Assembly: GCF_029873255.1 (NCBI RefSeq)
Contig: NZ_CP123622.1
Span: forward strand, 3,323,001-3,387,000
Source: Pigmentibacter sp. JX0631
GTDB lineage: Bacteria; Bdellovibrionota_B; Oligoflexia; Silvanigrellales; Silvanigrellaceae
Direction of reading: 5' to 3'
Length of the DNA: 64,000 nt
A model generated the notes under the pieces. That model saw nothing but the letters and a program-made list of their open reading frames with translations, did not search any database and had not been told where the DNA came from. Below are positions 10,004 through 19,295 of the stretch, one piece after another. Within the stretch, counting starts at the first letter, position 1. Each line of letters begins with the position of its first letter. The position numbers and the translations under genes were made by a program.

Positions 10004-11132
10004 AATCTGCAGAAAATTCCTCAACTGATTTAGTATTATAAACAGAATAGTTTGATTTTTGTTCTAATATGTATTCGGACATTCCATAATGAAATCTTTT
10101 TTCAGTTCCCCAATCATATGTATAACCACGACCCGTCCAAGGACATTCGGTATATCCATCATGTGCATAGTATCTTTTTAAAAATTGATATGCAGTCCAT
10201 TTTGTCAAAGTAGGACTTAGCAATAAATTACTGTTTACTTTGTCGTCTTTACCTATTTCTTTTCTTAGTAAAACTTCATTTGCAGGCATTTTATCGATTG
10301 TATTACAATTTGCTGCCGTTGGATTCATAAAAGTAGAGGCACAGGGACGAAATATTCCAGGACCTTTAAAACTTGTAAAAGTATTATTTTGATAATCAAG
10401 ATCAAGTTTTGCTAAAACAGCAGGAACTTTCATAAATGCAAAATATCTTGGTGTTTCATTAGGAGATTGAGGAGGGATACCTAAAAGTTGGCTGTATCTT
10501 AATCCTAAATTTTTCTTATCTATGCGTTCTTTTTTGATAACATTTTTACATGTTTCTTTCATATCAGCAGCATTTGTAAACCAAACTTGTATTCCTTTGG
10601 GAAGTGATCCATTAGTGCCTTTTTTGTAAGGGTAATTAGTAAAAACTGCAATTTCATAGAAATCCATTTCATTTTTTACTGGAAGAGGTGAAAGTTTAAT
10701 TGCGGGTAATAAATTCCAATTGTCAAGAACTCGTTTCGTTGCCTGCATATACTTATCATACCAAACAAAATATTCGACCCAGCTACTTTCACTGGTTTTA
10801 TTTTCCATATCACATTTTAACTGGGGAATGTTTGTTGCATTATTACTTGATACAATACTTGATTTTCCATATAAGTAGCAGACAAATTTATTTGTTTTAG
10901 TTGTAAATGTGTATTTATAGTATAATGGATTATTTATAATAGAATTGCTATTTTCTTTGCAAGAATAATCAATAATGTCAACTTTGTTAATTTTACTTGC
11001 ATAATCTTTAATTAAATTAATCTCATTTAGGTTACAGGAAGGATTTGTTTCAAGAGAATGAGCATTGTATGAAAAGTAACTTAAATTCATTCCAAAGATT
11101 ATACAAATTGTTTTTGGATTATTTAAAAACAT
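9990..11132 (-). CDS. Exported cysteine-containing protein of unknown function
   Basis: 380 aa, not recognised. The N-terminus has a hydrophobic stretch (ICIIFGMNLSYFSYNAHS) that looks like a Sec signal, with cleavage near residue 26. The mature part has ten or so Cys residues spread over its length, which suggests disulfides in the periplasm or outside the cell. Conserved-looking aromatic patches occur near the C-terminus (YYAHDGYTECPWTGRGYTY). The region from about 160 to 200 is rich in Pro and aromatic residues. No catalytic motif was identified. It is flanked by convergent and same-strand genes without tight spacing, so context gives no clue. Confidence 0.6.
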   Translation of the reverse strand: MFLNNPKTICIIFGMNLSYFSYNAHSLETNPSCNLNEINLIKDYASKINKVDIIDYSCKENSNSIINNPLYYKYTFTTKTNKFVCYLYGKSSIVSSNNATNIPQLKCDMENKTSESSWVEYFVWYDKYMQATKRVLDNWNLLPAIKLSPLPVKNEMDFYEIAVFTNYPYKKGTNGSLPKGIQVWFTNAADMKETCKNVIKKERIDKKNLGLRYSQLLGIPPQSPNETPRYFAFMKVPAVLAKLDLDYQNNTFTSFKGPGIFRPCASTFMNPTAANCNTIDKMPANEVLLRKEIGKDDKVNSNLLLSPTLTKWTAYQFLKRYYAHDGYTECPWTGRGYTYDWGTEKRFHYGMSEYILEQKSNYSVYNTKSVEEFSADCSDL

Positions 11133-11354
11133 TATAATTTCCTTTTTTTATTTATTATTTTTTTTGATGTACTAGTCAGAATTTATATTATCTAAGTTGA
11201 AAAGTAAATTGGAAAATCTAATATTTTATTTTTTGGAATAAACTTTAAAATATTTTTTGTCAGAGTAAAATATATAATTAATTTTTTAAAAAAAAATTTA
11301 TTTAAAAATAAGAAAAAATTATAAAATTTATATTTTATTATCAGTGTTTAAAGA

Positions 11355-12710
11355 TTAGATGCTTTGACTATAAGAGGTATTTTTTTTGAGTTCCGTAAAT
11401 TGATCAAATGTTGAACAAATATTTCGTAAGAAAACTAAACCTAATGGAGTTACTTGAATTGTTTCATTATCTAATTCAATTAGTTTATCAATTTTATAAG
11501 GAATTAAATTTTCTATAATTTTTTCTTTCAAATTAACATCTAATGGAAAATGTTGAAATGATGTTTTATGGTAACAAGCTAAATTTAGAATGTGTTGCTT
11601 AATAACTAAATCAGTTTCATTCATAATATAGCCAGACTCAAAATTAAAACTTTCGTTTCTTGTTAGTTCCATATATTCAGAAAATGACTTTTTATTTTGG
11701 ACATAAAATAGGCCAAAATCACTGATTGCTGAAACGCCTATTCCAAGAAGGATAGAACTATTTTGTGTTGTAAACCCCATGAAATTTCGATGCAATTTTC
11801 CTTGCAGTGCACTTTGATATAGTGAGTCTGTATTTAGGGCGAAATGATCAAAGCCTAAACTAAAGTAGCTATTATTAGTCAAAGAATCAAAAGCAGTTTT
11901 ATAAATTAAATGCTTTTCTTTTCCAGAAGGCAAAGAGGTTTTACTTAATTTACTTTGACTAGGTTTTAGTTGAGGAACATGCGCATAGCTATAAAAGGCA
12001 ATTCTATCGGGTTTTAATTTATAAACTGTGCTGAGAGTTGCTAAAATTGATTCAGGATTTTGCTCAGGTAATCCATAAATCAAATCAAAATTTACAGACT
12101 TAAACCCTATTTTTCTAGCATATTGAGTACAAAATTCAATGTCATTATATGTTTGTTCTCGCCCAATTATTTTTTGAACATCAGGATTAAAATCTTGCAC
12201 CCCTATACTTAATCTTTCAAAAGAATATTCTTTTAAAACATCAAAGTGCTCTTTATTTGTGACTTTTGGATGAACTTCAACACTAAAATCTCGATTGTTA
12301 GATATTTCTATTCGTTTGAAAATTTCTGAAAATAGTAATTTTAAATTAGAAGGGGAGAAGAAAGTAGGGGTTCCTCCACCTAAATGTAGTTCTTTTAATT
12401 TGATTGGTCTTTTGAAAATATTAAGATAATTATCAATTTCTATTAGTAGTTTATTTATATATGGAATTTCTAATTCATGATTTTTAGTTATTACTTTATT
12501 ACAACCACAAAAGTAACAGAGGGATTCACAAAAAGGAAGGTGAATATAAAGTGATATTTCAATTTCATTTTTGGTTAAAAAATTTGCATTATAAGTATTA
12601 AGAAATTCTTCTTGCGTAAAAATTTTTTTCCAATAAGGATATGGAGGATAACTTGTATACCGAGGAACAGGAAGGTCATATTTAAAAAAAAGTTCTTCAT
12701 TTGGTAGCAT
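11355..12710 (-). CDS. hemN: Oxygen-independent coproporphyrinogen III oxidase (radical SAM)
   Basis: 451 aa against about 457 for E. coli HemN. The N-terminal PVPRYTSYPPYP signature and the radical-SAM cluster Cys61-x3-Cys65-x2-Cys68 with the extra Cys70 (CESLCYFCGC) are intact. The GGGTPTFF SAM-binding loop and the SIGVQDFNPDVQKIIGREQ segment follow. The enzyme decarboxylates coproporphyrinogen III to protoporphyrinogen IX in heme synthesis without O2 and works in the cytoplasm. The genuine HemN-specific N-terminal signature argues against a HemW-type heme chaperone. It is a monocistronic-looking gene with 200 bp or more of AT-rich DNA on each side. Confidence 0.94.
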   Translation of the reverse strand: MLPNEELFFKYDLPVPRYTSYPPYPYWKKIFTQEEFLNTYNANFLTKNEIEISLYIHLPFCESLCYFCGCNKVITKNHELEIPYINKLLIEIDNYLNIFKRPIKLKELHLGGGTPTFFSPSNLKLLFSEIFKRIEISNNRDFSVEVHPKVTNKEHFDVLKEYSFERLSIGVQDFNPDVQKIIGREQTYNDIEFCTQYARKIGFKSVNFDLIYGLPEQNPESILATLSTVYKLKPDRIAFYSYAHVPQLKPSQSKLSKTSLPSGKEKHLIYKTAFDSLTNNSYFSLGFDHFALNTDSLYQSALQGKLHRNFMGFTTQNSSILLGIGVSAISDFGLFYVQNKKSFSEYMELTRNESFNFESGYIMNETDLVIKQHILNLACYHKTSFQHFPLDVNLKEKIIENLIPYKIDKLIELDNETIQVTPLGLVFLRNICSTFDQFTELKKNTSYSQSI

Positions 12711-12915
12711 ATCCTAACTCCTTATTAACTACAAATAGCCAAATTTTTATACCTAATTTTTAAAAAGAAATAAATAATTATTTTACTGGATAAAGTATTT
12801 TGAATAATTTTAAAATATATAGTAATATTAGATTAATAAAACAATATTGAGATTTATTTTCAACAGCTGAAAAAACACTTTGTAATTTGCATAGAAAAAT
12901 TAGAAAGGAGTTAAG

Positions 12916-13908
12916 GTGAGAATATTGTCTTTTATTTTTCTTCTTTTACTAGAAGTGTCTTGTAAAAAAAGTTCACAAGACACTCCTGCGAATATTGTAA
13001 ACTATTCTGGACCCAGTTCATGCAATATAATGAATAAAAAATTGAGTATAAAGCCTCAAATAGTTGGAGGGAACCCCGCCACAGATTCAAGTATAATTAC
13101 AGGTTCAAATACAGTAGCCTTAATTTTGAATGAATCTAATAGCTCTACTAAAAAAATAATATGTTCAGGAACTATTGTGCAAAGCAATCTAATATTAACA
13201 GCTGGGCACTGCTTTGATGATGTAAATCAAAATTCAACATCACCTGGAATAGTTGTGTTTGCAGATTCTTTTGTAAATTATACGGCATCACAATCATTAA
13301 GGATTAGTTGTTGGCAAAGACCTACAAATTATAGACCTTGTAGTTCAGATAATTCTTACAACTGTATTTTAAATGATATTGCATGGGTTAAATTCAACGG
13401 TTCCTTATTGCCAAATTACAATATTGTTCAAGTATTAAAAGATCCATTGAGCATTTCAAACACAGAGACAAAATGGATGGCTGGTTTTGGAAATCAGAAT
13501 GATTCAGGATCTAATAATTCTTTAAAAAATGTTGTTGCTTCTATTCCAACAATTTCTAACCCAGATTCACCTCCTAGCGGAGCAATCCAACAATTTAACT
13601 CATATACTTTTGCAAATGCGTATCAATCTTATTTGACTGTCATAGGTCCAAATGTTGGAAAAGGAACATGCGAGGGGGATTCAGGAGGTCCTGTTTATGT
13701 GTTAAGAAACAATAATTATGTATTAGCAGCGATAACCCAAGGAAGTAATAACTTATTGTCTCCTCATCCATTGAATTCCTCACCACCTTATCAGTTTGAT
13801 ACAAATAACTATGCCACGTGTCAGGATGGATATGGGGTCTATACAACTATCGGAAATTATGTAAATTGGATTCAAGTTTCGAGCGGTATCACATTAAGTA
13901 CATATTAA
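12916..13908 (+). CDS. Trypsin-like serine protease (S1), exported
   Basis: 330 aa starting at a GTG preceded by aaaggag. The chymotrypsin fold residues are all visible: His98 in LTAGHC, Asp154 in NDIAWVKF and Ser256 in CEGDSGGPV. The mature N-terminus IVGGNP at 49 is the trypsinogen-type activation site, so a propeptide of about 30 residues after the signal is likely removed. The signal region ends in EVSC16, which might be a lipobox, though Glu at -3 is atypical. Several Cys pairs fit eukaryote-like S1 proteases. Such secreted proteases are common in predatory or host-associated bacteria. Substrate is unknown. Confidence 0.88.
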   Translation: MRILSFIFLLLLEVSCKKSSQDTPANIVNYSGPSSCNIMNKKLSIKPQIVGGNPATDSSIITGSNTVALILNESNSSTKKIICSGTIVQSNLILTAGHCFDDVNQNSTSPGIVVFADSFVNYTASQSLRISCWQRPTNYRPCSSDNSYNCILNDIAWVKFNGSLLPNYNIVQVLKDPLSISNTETKWMAGFGNQNDSGSNNSLKNVVASIPTISNPDSPPSGAIQQFNSYTFANAYQSYLTVIGPNVGKGTCEGDSGGPVYVLRNNNYVLAAITQGSNNLLSPHPLNSSPPYQFDTNNYATCQDGYGVYTTIGNYVNWIQVSSGITLSTY

Positions 13909-14033
13909 AATTAAATTTATTTTGTTTTATGAGCAAGAAAAAAAAGTATTGTATCATCTTTCTTATTTTTTAAAAATTGGGTAAATACTAATCAAATAGT
14001 ATAAAATTACTATTGTTCAATTGGTGAGATAAT

Positions 14034-14609
14034 ATGCAAAATGATGTAACATTAAATGATATTATAGATGATAATCTTAAAAGTAAATTTTATGAAATAT
14101 GTTATAGTTTTAAGGCATTGAATTATTTTAGCTATATCAATACTAGCTTTTTAAATATTGAAACGAAAGAATTAAATTTTTTGCATATTGATTTAAACAA
14201 GTATCTTGATTTTTATCGAAATGAAAGATTTATTTTAATTGATCCTGTCATGGATTTAATATTTCATACAAACAGGGATGTAATTTGTTTCGAAGAATTA
14301 AATTATAAAGAATTAGTTAATGAAAATGGTAAAATATACAATCCTGGTAAAATAATAAATGCCCACAAAGCAAGTAATAAGTACTGTATGTCAAACGGTT
14401 TTTATACAGTTTTAAGATTAAAAAGTAAATATATGATTACTGGTTCATATGGAATTCATTCAAAAAGCTTTAAAATAGAAAAGTTTTTTGACAAAAAATA
14501 TTTAGAGGGTAAATGGTTTTATGAATATACTAAGCAAATCAATTTCCTACTTTTAAATGCTATAAATAAAAGAGAGTCCGAAAATAAACTAGAAAGAATT
14601 ATTCATTAG
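14034..14609 (+). CDS. Putative autoinducer-binding-like domain protein without HTH
   Basis: 191 aa. The stretch YLDFYRNERFILIDPVMD (about 59-76) has the spacing of the LuxR-type AHL-binding domain (aromatic-x3-Tyr... then Asp-Pro-Val). It is followed by a further aromatic/acidic FEEL segment and a LRLKSKYMITGSYG strand pair like the ligand sheet. The LuxR helix-turn-helix that should follow is absent; the protein ends in a basic helix. It would therefore be a ligand-binding or decoy domain rather than a DNA-binding regulator. The family call is a pattern judgement only. It overlaps the stop of the convergent GIY-YIG gene by 11 bp. Confidence 0.4.
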   Translation: MQNDVTLNDIIDDNLKSKFYEICYSFKALNYFSYINTSFLNIETKELNFLHIDLNKYLDFYRNERFILIDPVMDLIFHTNRDVICFEELNYKELVNENGKIYNPGKIINAHKASNKYCMSNGFYTVLRLKSKYMITGSYGIHSKSFKIEKFFDKKYLEGKWFYEYTKQINFLLLNAINKRESENKLERIIH

Positions 14610-14859
14610 ATGATAGTGCAATAAGATTTAATTTTTCTTTTTTAGTCAATTTTTTAATTTCTATTTCTTTTTTTGTTGCACTTGATCTATCTTTTACATT
14701 TTCTTGGTAGACTACTCTTTTGGGAGGATTAAAAGAAAAAAATTTTGCTCTTTTTTTATTAGAGGAAGAATGTTCTTTGAATCTTCTTTCAAGATCTGTG
14801 GTAATTCCAGTATAAAGCTTGCCTGAAATTGTTTCAATAATATAAACCTTCCAAGTCAT
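14599..14859 (-). CDS. GIY-YIG domain protein, YhbQ/UPF0213 type
   Basis: 86 aa, the usual length for stand-alone UPF0213 proteins. It opens with WKVYIIETISGKLYTGITTDLERRFKEH, whose VYIIE and LYTGIT segments are the GIY-YIG motif, followed by the conserved Arg and His. The region AKFFSFNPPKRVVYQE and the KKEIEIKKLTKKEK tail also fit the family. It is a structure-specific nuclease-like fold of uncertain physiological role, linked to DNA repair in some species. It is convergent with the gene at 14034. Confidence 0.88.
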   Translation of the reverse strand: MTWKVYIIETISGKLYTGITTDLERRFKEHSSSNKKRAKFFSFNPPKRVVYQENVKDRSSATKKEIEIKKLTKKEKLNLIALSSNE

Positions 14860-14950
14860 TTTAAACCTTAAATTAGTGTCTATTTTATAATTGAATTAAG
14901 CATGCTAAACTTTCTTCAGATGTATTATAAACTAACTTCAGGAATAAAGT

Positions 14951-15739
14951 ATGTCAAATTTAAGATTCCTATTTGCTTTACTTTTTGTTTTTTTTATTTC
15001 TTCAGCCAAAGGTCTACAAATAAAAATTTGTGCTGATGATTTTCGAGGAGAATTGCGCCTTAAAAAAAATGTAGAAAATATAAGTATTGATATATTAAAA
15101 AAAGGAATACTTGAACTAAATAAGGAAACAAGCGTTGTACTTGTATTAGAATTCTTACCTCTTCCTAGATGTCTTGATTTGTTAAAAAAAGGTAAAATGG
15201 ATGGAGCACTAAATTTATCATACAATGATGAACGCGCTAAGTTTTTAGAATATCCTCCAGGTTCTGGACCTGAAGAATGGGGTATTTGTACATCAGTCTA
15301 TAAAGTTGCGTGTTCAGGCTATGTTTTAATCACTTTAAAATCGAATCCGTATAATTTTGAAGGGGATAAAAAAACATTCCCGAAACCTGTCCGCGTTGTC
15401 AGAGGATATTCAATTGAGAAAGAAATAAATCCAATTTACAAAGAAGATTTATATGTTGGTGTCAGCAATTTTAATAATATTAAACAAATGTTGGAAACAA
15501 AAAATGGTTCAGTAGTTGCAAATTTCACATTTCCGGTAAATATTGAAAAGTTTTATGAAATTTCGGATCAATTAAAAATTCATACAAAATATATTACTAT
15601 GAGATCATATTATATTCCATTGGCTAAAAACTCAAAACTTCCCAAGGAATTTCGGGAAAAATTTTGGAAAACCGTTAGTTCTGTTGCGAATGATACGACT
15701 GTTGTAAACGAATTGCTCAAGTCATATTCAAAAAATTGA
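14951..15739 (+). CDS. Extracellular solute-binding protein family 3-like, exported
   Basis: 262 aa with a Sec signal (FLFALLFVFFISSAKG, cleavage near residue 21). The mature protein begins LQIKICADDF and carries the amino-acid-binding-protein type pattern: GKMDGALNLSYNDERAKFLEYP (about 82-103), then a second lobe ending with a helix. No transport genes are next to it. A Glu/Asp-rich first lobe suggests a polar ligand. It probably serves as a periplasmic sensor or binding protein, and the ligand is unknown. Its stop codon lies within a perfect 15-bp inverted repeat. Confidence 0.65.
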   Translation: MSNLRFLFALLFVFFISSAKGLQIKICADDFRGELRLKKNVENISIDILKKGILELNKETSVVLVLEFLPLPRCLDLLKKGKMDGALNLSYNDERAKFLEYPPGSGPEEWGICTSVYKVACSGYVLITLKSNPYNFEGDKKTFPKPVRVVRGYSIEKEINPIYKEDLYVGVSNFNNIKQMLETKNGSVVANFTFPVNIEKFYEISDQLKIHTKYITMRSYYIPLAKNSKLPKEFREKFWKTVSSVANDTTVVNELLKSYSKN

Positions 15740-15772
15740 TATAAATTTAAAATTGTCTTTTAAATTTATATC
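15738..15772 (+). terminator. 15-bp-arm AT-rich inverted repeat
   Basis: The 15-base arm at 15738-15752 is an exact inverted copy of 15758-15772, with a TTGTC loop between. It begins within the TGA stop of the binding protein gene. The stem is almost all A-T and the second arm starts with TTTT, so it could act as an intrinsic terminator before the receiver-PilZ gene. Confidence 0.5.
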
Positions 15773-15863
15773 TTCCCGTGATATGCTAACTTGAAATAAG
15801 AATCGTAATTTTTAAAATGTTTTGTTATATAACAAAAATAGCAAACAATTGGAAACGTATTTT

Positions 15864-16571
15864 ATGTACAATTCAGATGTAGTCTTTGAAGAAAATCGTT
15901 ATGGAAAATTAAATGTGTTACTAGTAGACGATCAATCTATGGTAGCAAATTCATTAGCAACCGCTTTGTTACATAATGGATTTAATGTAAAAGTAACAGA
16001 TAAAATTGATGAAATGAAAAAAATAGTTAACTTGGAGAAAGTTGATGTTGTAATAATGGAATATGCTTACAAGAATACTCAGGGTCTTGAAGAAATAAAA
16101 TATGCAAAGCTAAAAAGTAAAAATGCAAAAATTAAATTTATCGTTACAAGTCCTGATTCTCGTCATGAAATAAAAGAAAACGCACTTAACCATCAGTGCG
16201 ATTTATTTATTCTTAAACCTGTATCAATTCAAGATCTTTCTTCTGAAATTAAGAAAATTGCAAAACAAGAATATAGAAAATCTGAACGTGTAAAATGTTA
16301 TATAGCTTTTGATGTTCAAAAAGCTGGAAATAATTACAATACTTTTGCAACAGATATATCAGTAGATGGAACTCATTTATTAGATAATGATAAGATTATA
16401 AATCCTAGTGTTGGTGAAGAGATTGAATTAAAATTTACAATTCCAAAAATATTAGAAGAAGTGCGGTGCAAAGGTCTGGTTGTGCGTTTGTCAAACAATG
16501 GTTTTGGATTACAATTTAAAGATCTCGAACAAACAGCTAAAAATAAAATAAAATTACACATTATTCAATAA
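15864..16571 (+). CDS. Receiver-PilZ protein with phospho-acceptor replaced by Glu
   Basis: 235 aa from the ATG at 15864, which has a ggaaac ribosome site; a longer TTG start at 15822 is less likely. Residues 16-130 form a receiver domain with the acidic pair Asp22-Asp23, Thr95 and Lys118. The acceptor position is Glu66 (VVIMEYAYKNTQG) instead of Asp, a change that often mimics constant phosphorylation. Residues 136-232 form a PilZ domain with Arg138-x3-Arg142 and Asp164-x-Ser166-x2-Gly169, so c-di-GMP binding is expected. I infer a phosphorylation-independent c-di-GMP effector. It is followed after 13 bp by a GNAT gene on the same strand. Confidence 0.82.
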   Translation: MYNSDVVFEENRYGKLNVLLVDDQSMVANSLATALLHNGFNVKVTDKIDEMKKIVNLEKVDVVIMEYAYKNTQGLEEIKYAKLKSKNAKIKFIVTSPDSRHEIKENALNHQCDLFILKPVSIQDLSSEIKKIAKQEYRKSERVKCYIAFDVQKAGNNYNTFATDISVDGTHLLDNDKIINPSVGEEIELKFTIPKILEEVRCKGLVVRLSNNGFGLQFKDLEQTAKNKIKLHIIQ

Positions 16572-16584
16572 TTGAAAGTTTAGC

Positions 16585-17193
16585 ATGCAAAATTTAATTT
16601 TTCCAGATTTAAAAATAGTTCAAAATTCAGACTTAGAAAAAGCAACTCGAACTTTACTTTTAGCTTTTGAACATGATCCTTGTTTAAGATATTTACTAAA
16701 TAATTCATATCCTGAGCGCGAAGCAAAATTTATTCATAACTTTGTCCTCAAAACTGGTCTTGAAAAAGGAAAAGTATATACAACTAGTGAAAATGTAGAA
16801 GGTGTTGCAGTTTGGCTTCCTCCAGAAAGTATAAAACTTTCTTGGTTTGATTTTATTAAATTTGGAGGCTTAAAAATTCCTTTAAAGCATATATTAAAAA
16901 TGAACACTTATGATCTGCATGCAAAAAAAATTCATAATAGTGTTGTAAAATCTCCCCATTGGTACTTGCTTTCATTAAGTGTGCAACCCATCCAGCAAGG
17001 GAAAAGTCTTGGAACAAAAATGCTGAAACCAATGCTTGAGTTTTTTGATATGACTAAACAAAGTTGCTATTTAGAAACCCATAACCAAAAAAATATTCCT
17101 TTTTACGAAAAAAATGGTTTTAAAATAATGAGCATAACAAAATTACCTAATTCAGATACAAATCATTACTCCATGTTACGGCATCCCAAGTGA
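16585..17193 (+). CDS. GNAT-family N-acetyltransferase
   Basis: 202 aa. The acetyl-CoA-binding region is VQPIQQGKSLGTKMLKPML (about 134-152), the Q/RxxGxG/A loop of GNAT enzymes in a slightly modified form. It is followed by CYLETHNQKNIPFYEKNGFKI, the family's C-terminal strand with the YEKNGF signature. The N-terminal part resembles the fungal/bacterial subgroup that begins with an AF..DP motif. Acceptor substrate unknown. It probably shares a transcript with the receiver-PilZ gene. Confidence 0.85.
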   Translation: MQNLIFPDLKIVQNSDLEKATRTLLLAFEHDPCLRYLLNNSYPEREAKFIHNFVLKTGLEKGKVYTTSENVEGVAVWLPPESIKLSWFDFIKFGGLKIPLKHILKMNTYDLHAKKIHNSVVKSPHWYLLSLSVQPIQQGKSLGTKMLKPMLEFFDMTKQSCYLETHNQKNIPFYEKNGFKIMSITKLPNSDTNHYSMLRHPK

Positions 17194-17247
17194 AAAAGTG
17201 TTTGCTACTTTTTGCAAATATTAGGATTAAATATTAGTAAATTACAG

Positions 17248-19035
17248 CTAACGGTAAATGGCTTTTTCATAGAATTTTTCTAGATCTTTTTTCATTTTTG
17301 CTCTTGTATTTAAATCGAGAAACATCAAATGTCCAGATGAATAATTATGAATTTCAATATTTGCTTTAACTTCGTTTACTAAAGGTAAATTTTTTAAATC
17401 CAAAGTTGCTTGATAGTAAGGAGTTATAAAATCATAAATACCTCCAGCTTGAAAAAATTTTAAATTTGGGTTTAGATTTAATGCGGCAGCTAGATCTTCA
17501 CCTACATATAAATCTCCTTGCAGTTTAGTTTCTTTTCCACTTGGATAAGTATGTGAATAATTCCAAAGATCAATTAAATACATATTTTGTGGAATGAAAT
17601 TAGAATTTGTTGAATATTTTAATTCTTTTTGAATATAAAGAAACCAGGCGGCATTAAATACAGAATTGGTATTATTCATTAATGGATCCTGAAATAAGTA
17701 ATCTATATTATCAACTATAGGGTTTGAAAAACGCGAATTTCTAGCATCATAAAAACTAATAAATTTATTTTCATTTTCTAAAAGATGACTTGGAAGAAAA
17801 TTAAATAAATTTAGTGGAAGAATATTTAAATCAAATTTAGTTTGTTTTTTTATATCTAGTGAATTAATTCCAATATATTTCTCAACTTTATTCGCAATTC
17901 TATCTGGCATTTCTGACATTTTTGATAGGGCAGTTTCAATTTTATTTGCTAATTCAATTTCTGCAGGTGAGGATAGTTTTAATAATTCAATTAAATTATG
18001 ATAGTTTTTTGCAATTTTTATTTTTTCATTAAGTAAACTTTGCAATATAGTATCTGTATTATGATAAATTAAGTTATTTAAATTTTTATAATTATCATTC
18101 CATCCATCCATAAAAGAAGCATATTCATTTGAAGAAAAATCTTCAACTTTTTTTAAGTGATCAAAAACATTATTTGTATCATTTATTTGAATTTTTTGAT
18201 AATTTAATGCTGCAGCTGAAAAAGAAGGAAGTTGTCCTATCGGATTCATCCAATTACGATAGTCTAAAATTGTGGAAATAGAAGTTATTCCATTAAAATC
18301 TATTCCATTTTTATGAAGAAAGTAAACTAAAATCGGACTTCTTACAGTTCCATATGACAATCCCATCAAAAATTTTGGAGAATCCCAGCGCTTATTTTTT
18401 GTTAAATATCTTTTTATAAAATTTACAAATGATTGTGCATCTTCATCTGCACCCCAAAAGTTTCTATTTTTAAATGGTGCTATAGCTGTTGAATATGCTG
18501 TTCCTATTGCGTTAATATAAATTAAATCAGTTTTTTCTAACAAGCTATCTGGATTATCTTCTAATGAATATCCTCCTGGCGGAGTAAAATTTGGGTAAGA
18601 TGATTTTATAACCTTTGGTGAAAATCCCCCCAGTAATTGATACATAGAAGTTGTTCCTGGTCCACCATCATAAATAAATGTAACTGGTCTTTTTTGAGAG
18701 GGCTTTTTTTCTGCAGTAAAGGCCACATAAAACATTTTTGCATTTGGTTTTGAGTTATTGGGATCTAACGTAACCAAATGACCAACTGTAGTTAAATAAT
18801 TTAATTTAATTTCACCATTTTTATAGGATTTTTTTGTTGTAATACTGTCTTCAGTTGTATTATTAACAGAATCATCGGGTAGAAATCCATATATCGTTTC
18901 ATCAATAACGGAATTTTTTTTAATAATGTTATCTGATTTTTCAGAGTTTATATCTTTTTTTAGAATTGTTTCATTATTTTTACACGAAACTAATAAATGT
19001 AATGAAATTATACTTATCAGTAGAATTTTTTTCAT
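17248..19035 (-). CDS. S10 serine carboxypeptidase-like lipoprotein
   Basis: 595 aa from the ATG at 19035, chosen because AAGGAG lies just upstream and a lipoprotein signal (LISIISLHLLVSC) starts there; a longer frame runs to 19119. The mature protein has the S10 features. FIYDGGPGTTSMYQ is the oxyanion-hole region, GLSYGT carries the nucleophile Ser (usually GESYGG), QAGGIYDFITP holds the Asp, and SSGHLMFLD holds the His. All three catalytic residues are thus present. It should be anchored to a membrane in the periplasm and cleave peptides from the C-terminus. A low-complexity Asn/Lys/Ser linker follows the lipobox. Confidence 0.85.
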   Translation of the reverse strand: MKKILLISIISLHLLVSCKNNETILKKDINSEKSDNIIKKNSVIDETIYGFLPDDSVNNTTEDSITTKKSYKNGEIKLNYLTTVGHLVTLDPNNSKPNAKMFYVAFTAEKKPSQKRPVTFIYDGGPGTTSMYQLLGGFSPKVIKSSYPNFTPPGGYSLEDNPDSLLEKTDLIYINAIGTAYSTAIAPFKNRNFWGADEDAQSFVNFIKRYLTKNKRWDSPKFLMGLSYGTVRSPILVYFLHKNGIDFNGITSISTILDYRNWMNPIGQLPSFSAAALNYQKIQINDTNNVFDHLKKVEDFSSNEYASFMDGWNDNYKNLNNLIYHNTDTILQSLLNEKIKIAKNYHNLIELLKLSSPAEIELANKIETALSKMSEMPDRIANKVEKYIGINSLDIKKQTKFDLNILPLNLFNFLPSHLLENENKFISFYDARNSRFSNPIVDNIDYLFQDPLMNNTNSVFNAAWFLYIQKELKYSTNSNFIPQNMYLIDLWNYSHTYPSGKETKLQGDLYVGEDLAAALNLNPNLKFFQAGGIYDFITPYYQATLDLKNLPLVNEVKANIEIHNYSSGHLMFLDLNTRAKMKKDLEKFYEKAIYR

Positions 19036-19295
19036 TTGCTGCTCCTTTGAAATTAAATAGTACATTAACATATTAATTTTATTATTGATATTTTTTCTTT
19101 GGAAAATCTTAAGCTTCATGTTTTTTATTAAAAAATGAAAAACATTTTATTATTTTGATTTTTAGCATTACTTTATAAAAATAAATTAATTAATTAATTT
19201 ATCCGAAGGAAAGATTACATTCCGAAATTTTTAATAAAATTGAATACTAATTACTAATATATTTTCGGAATATAATTTGTATAGTAAATTACAAC

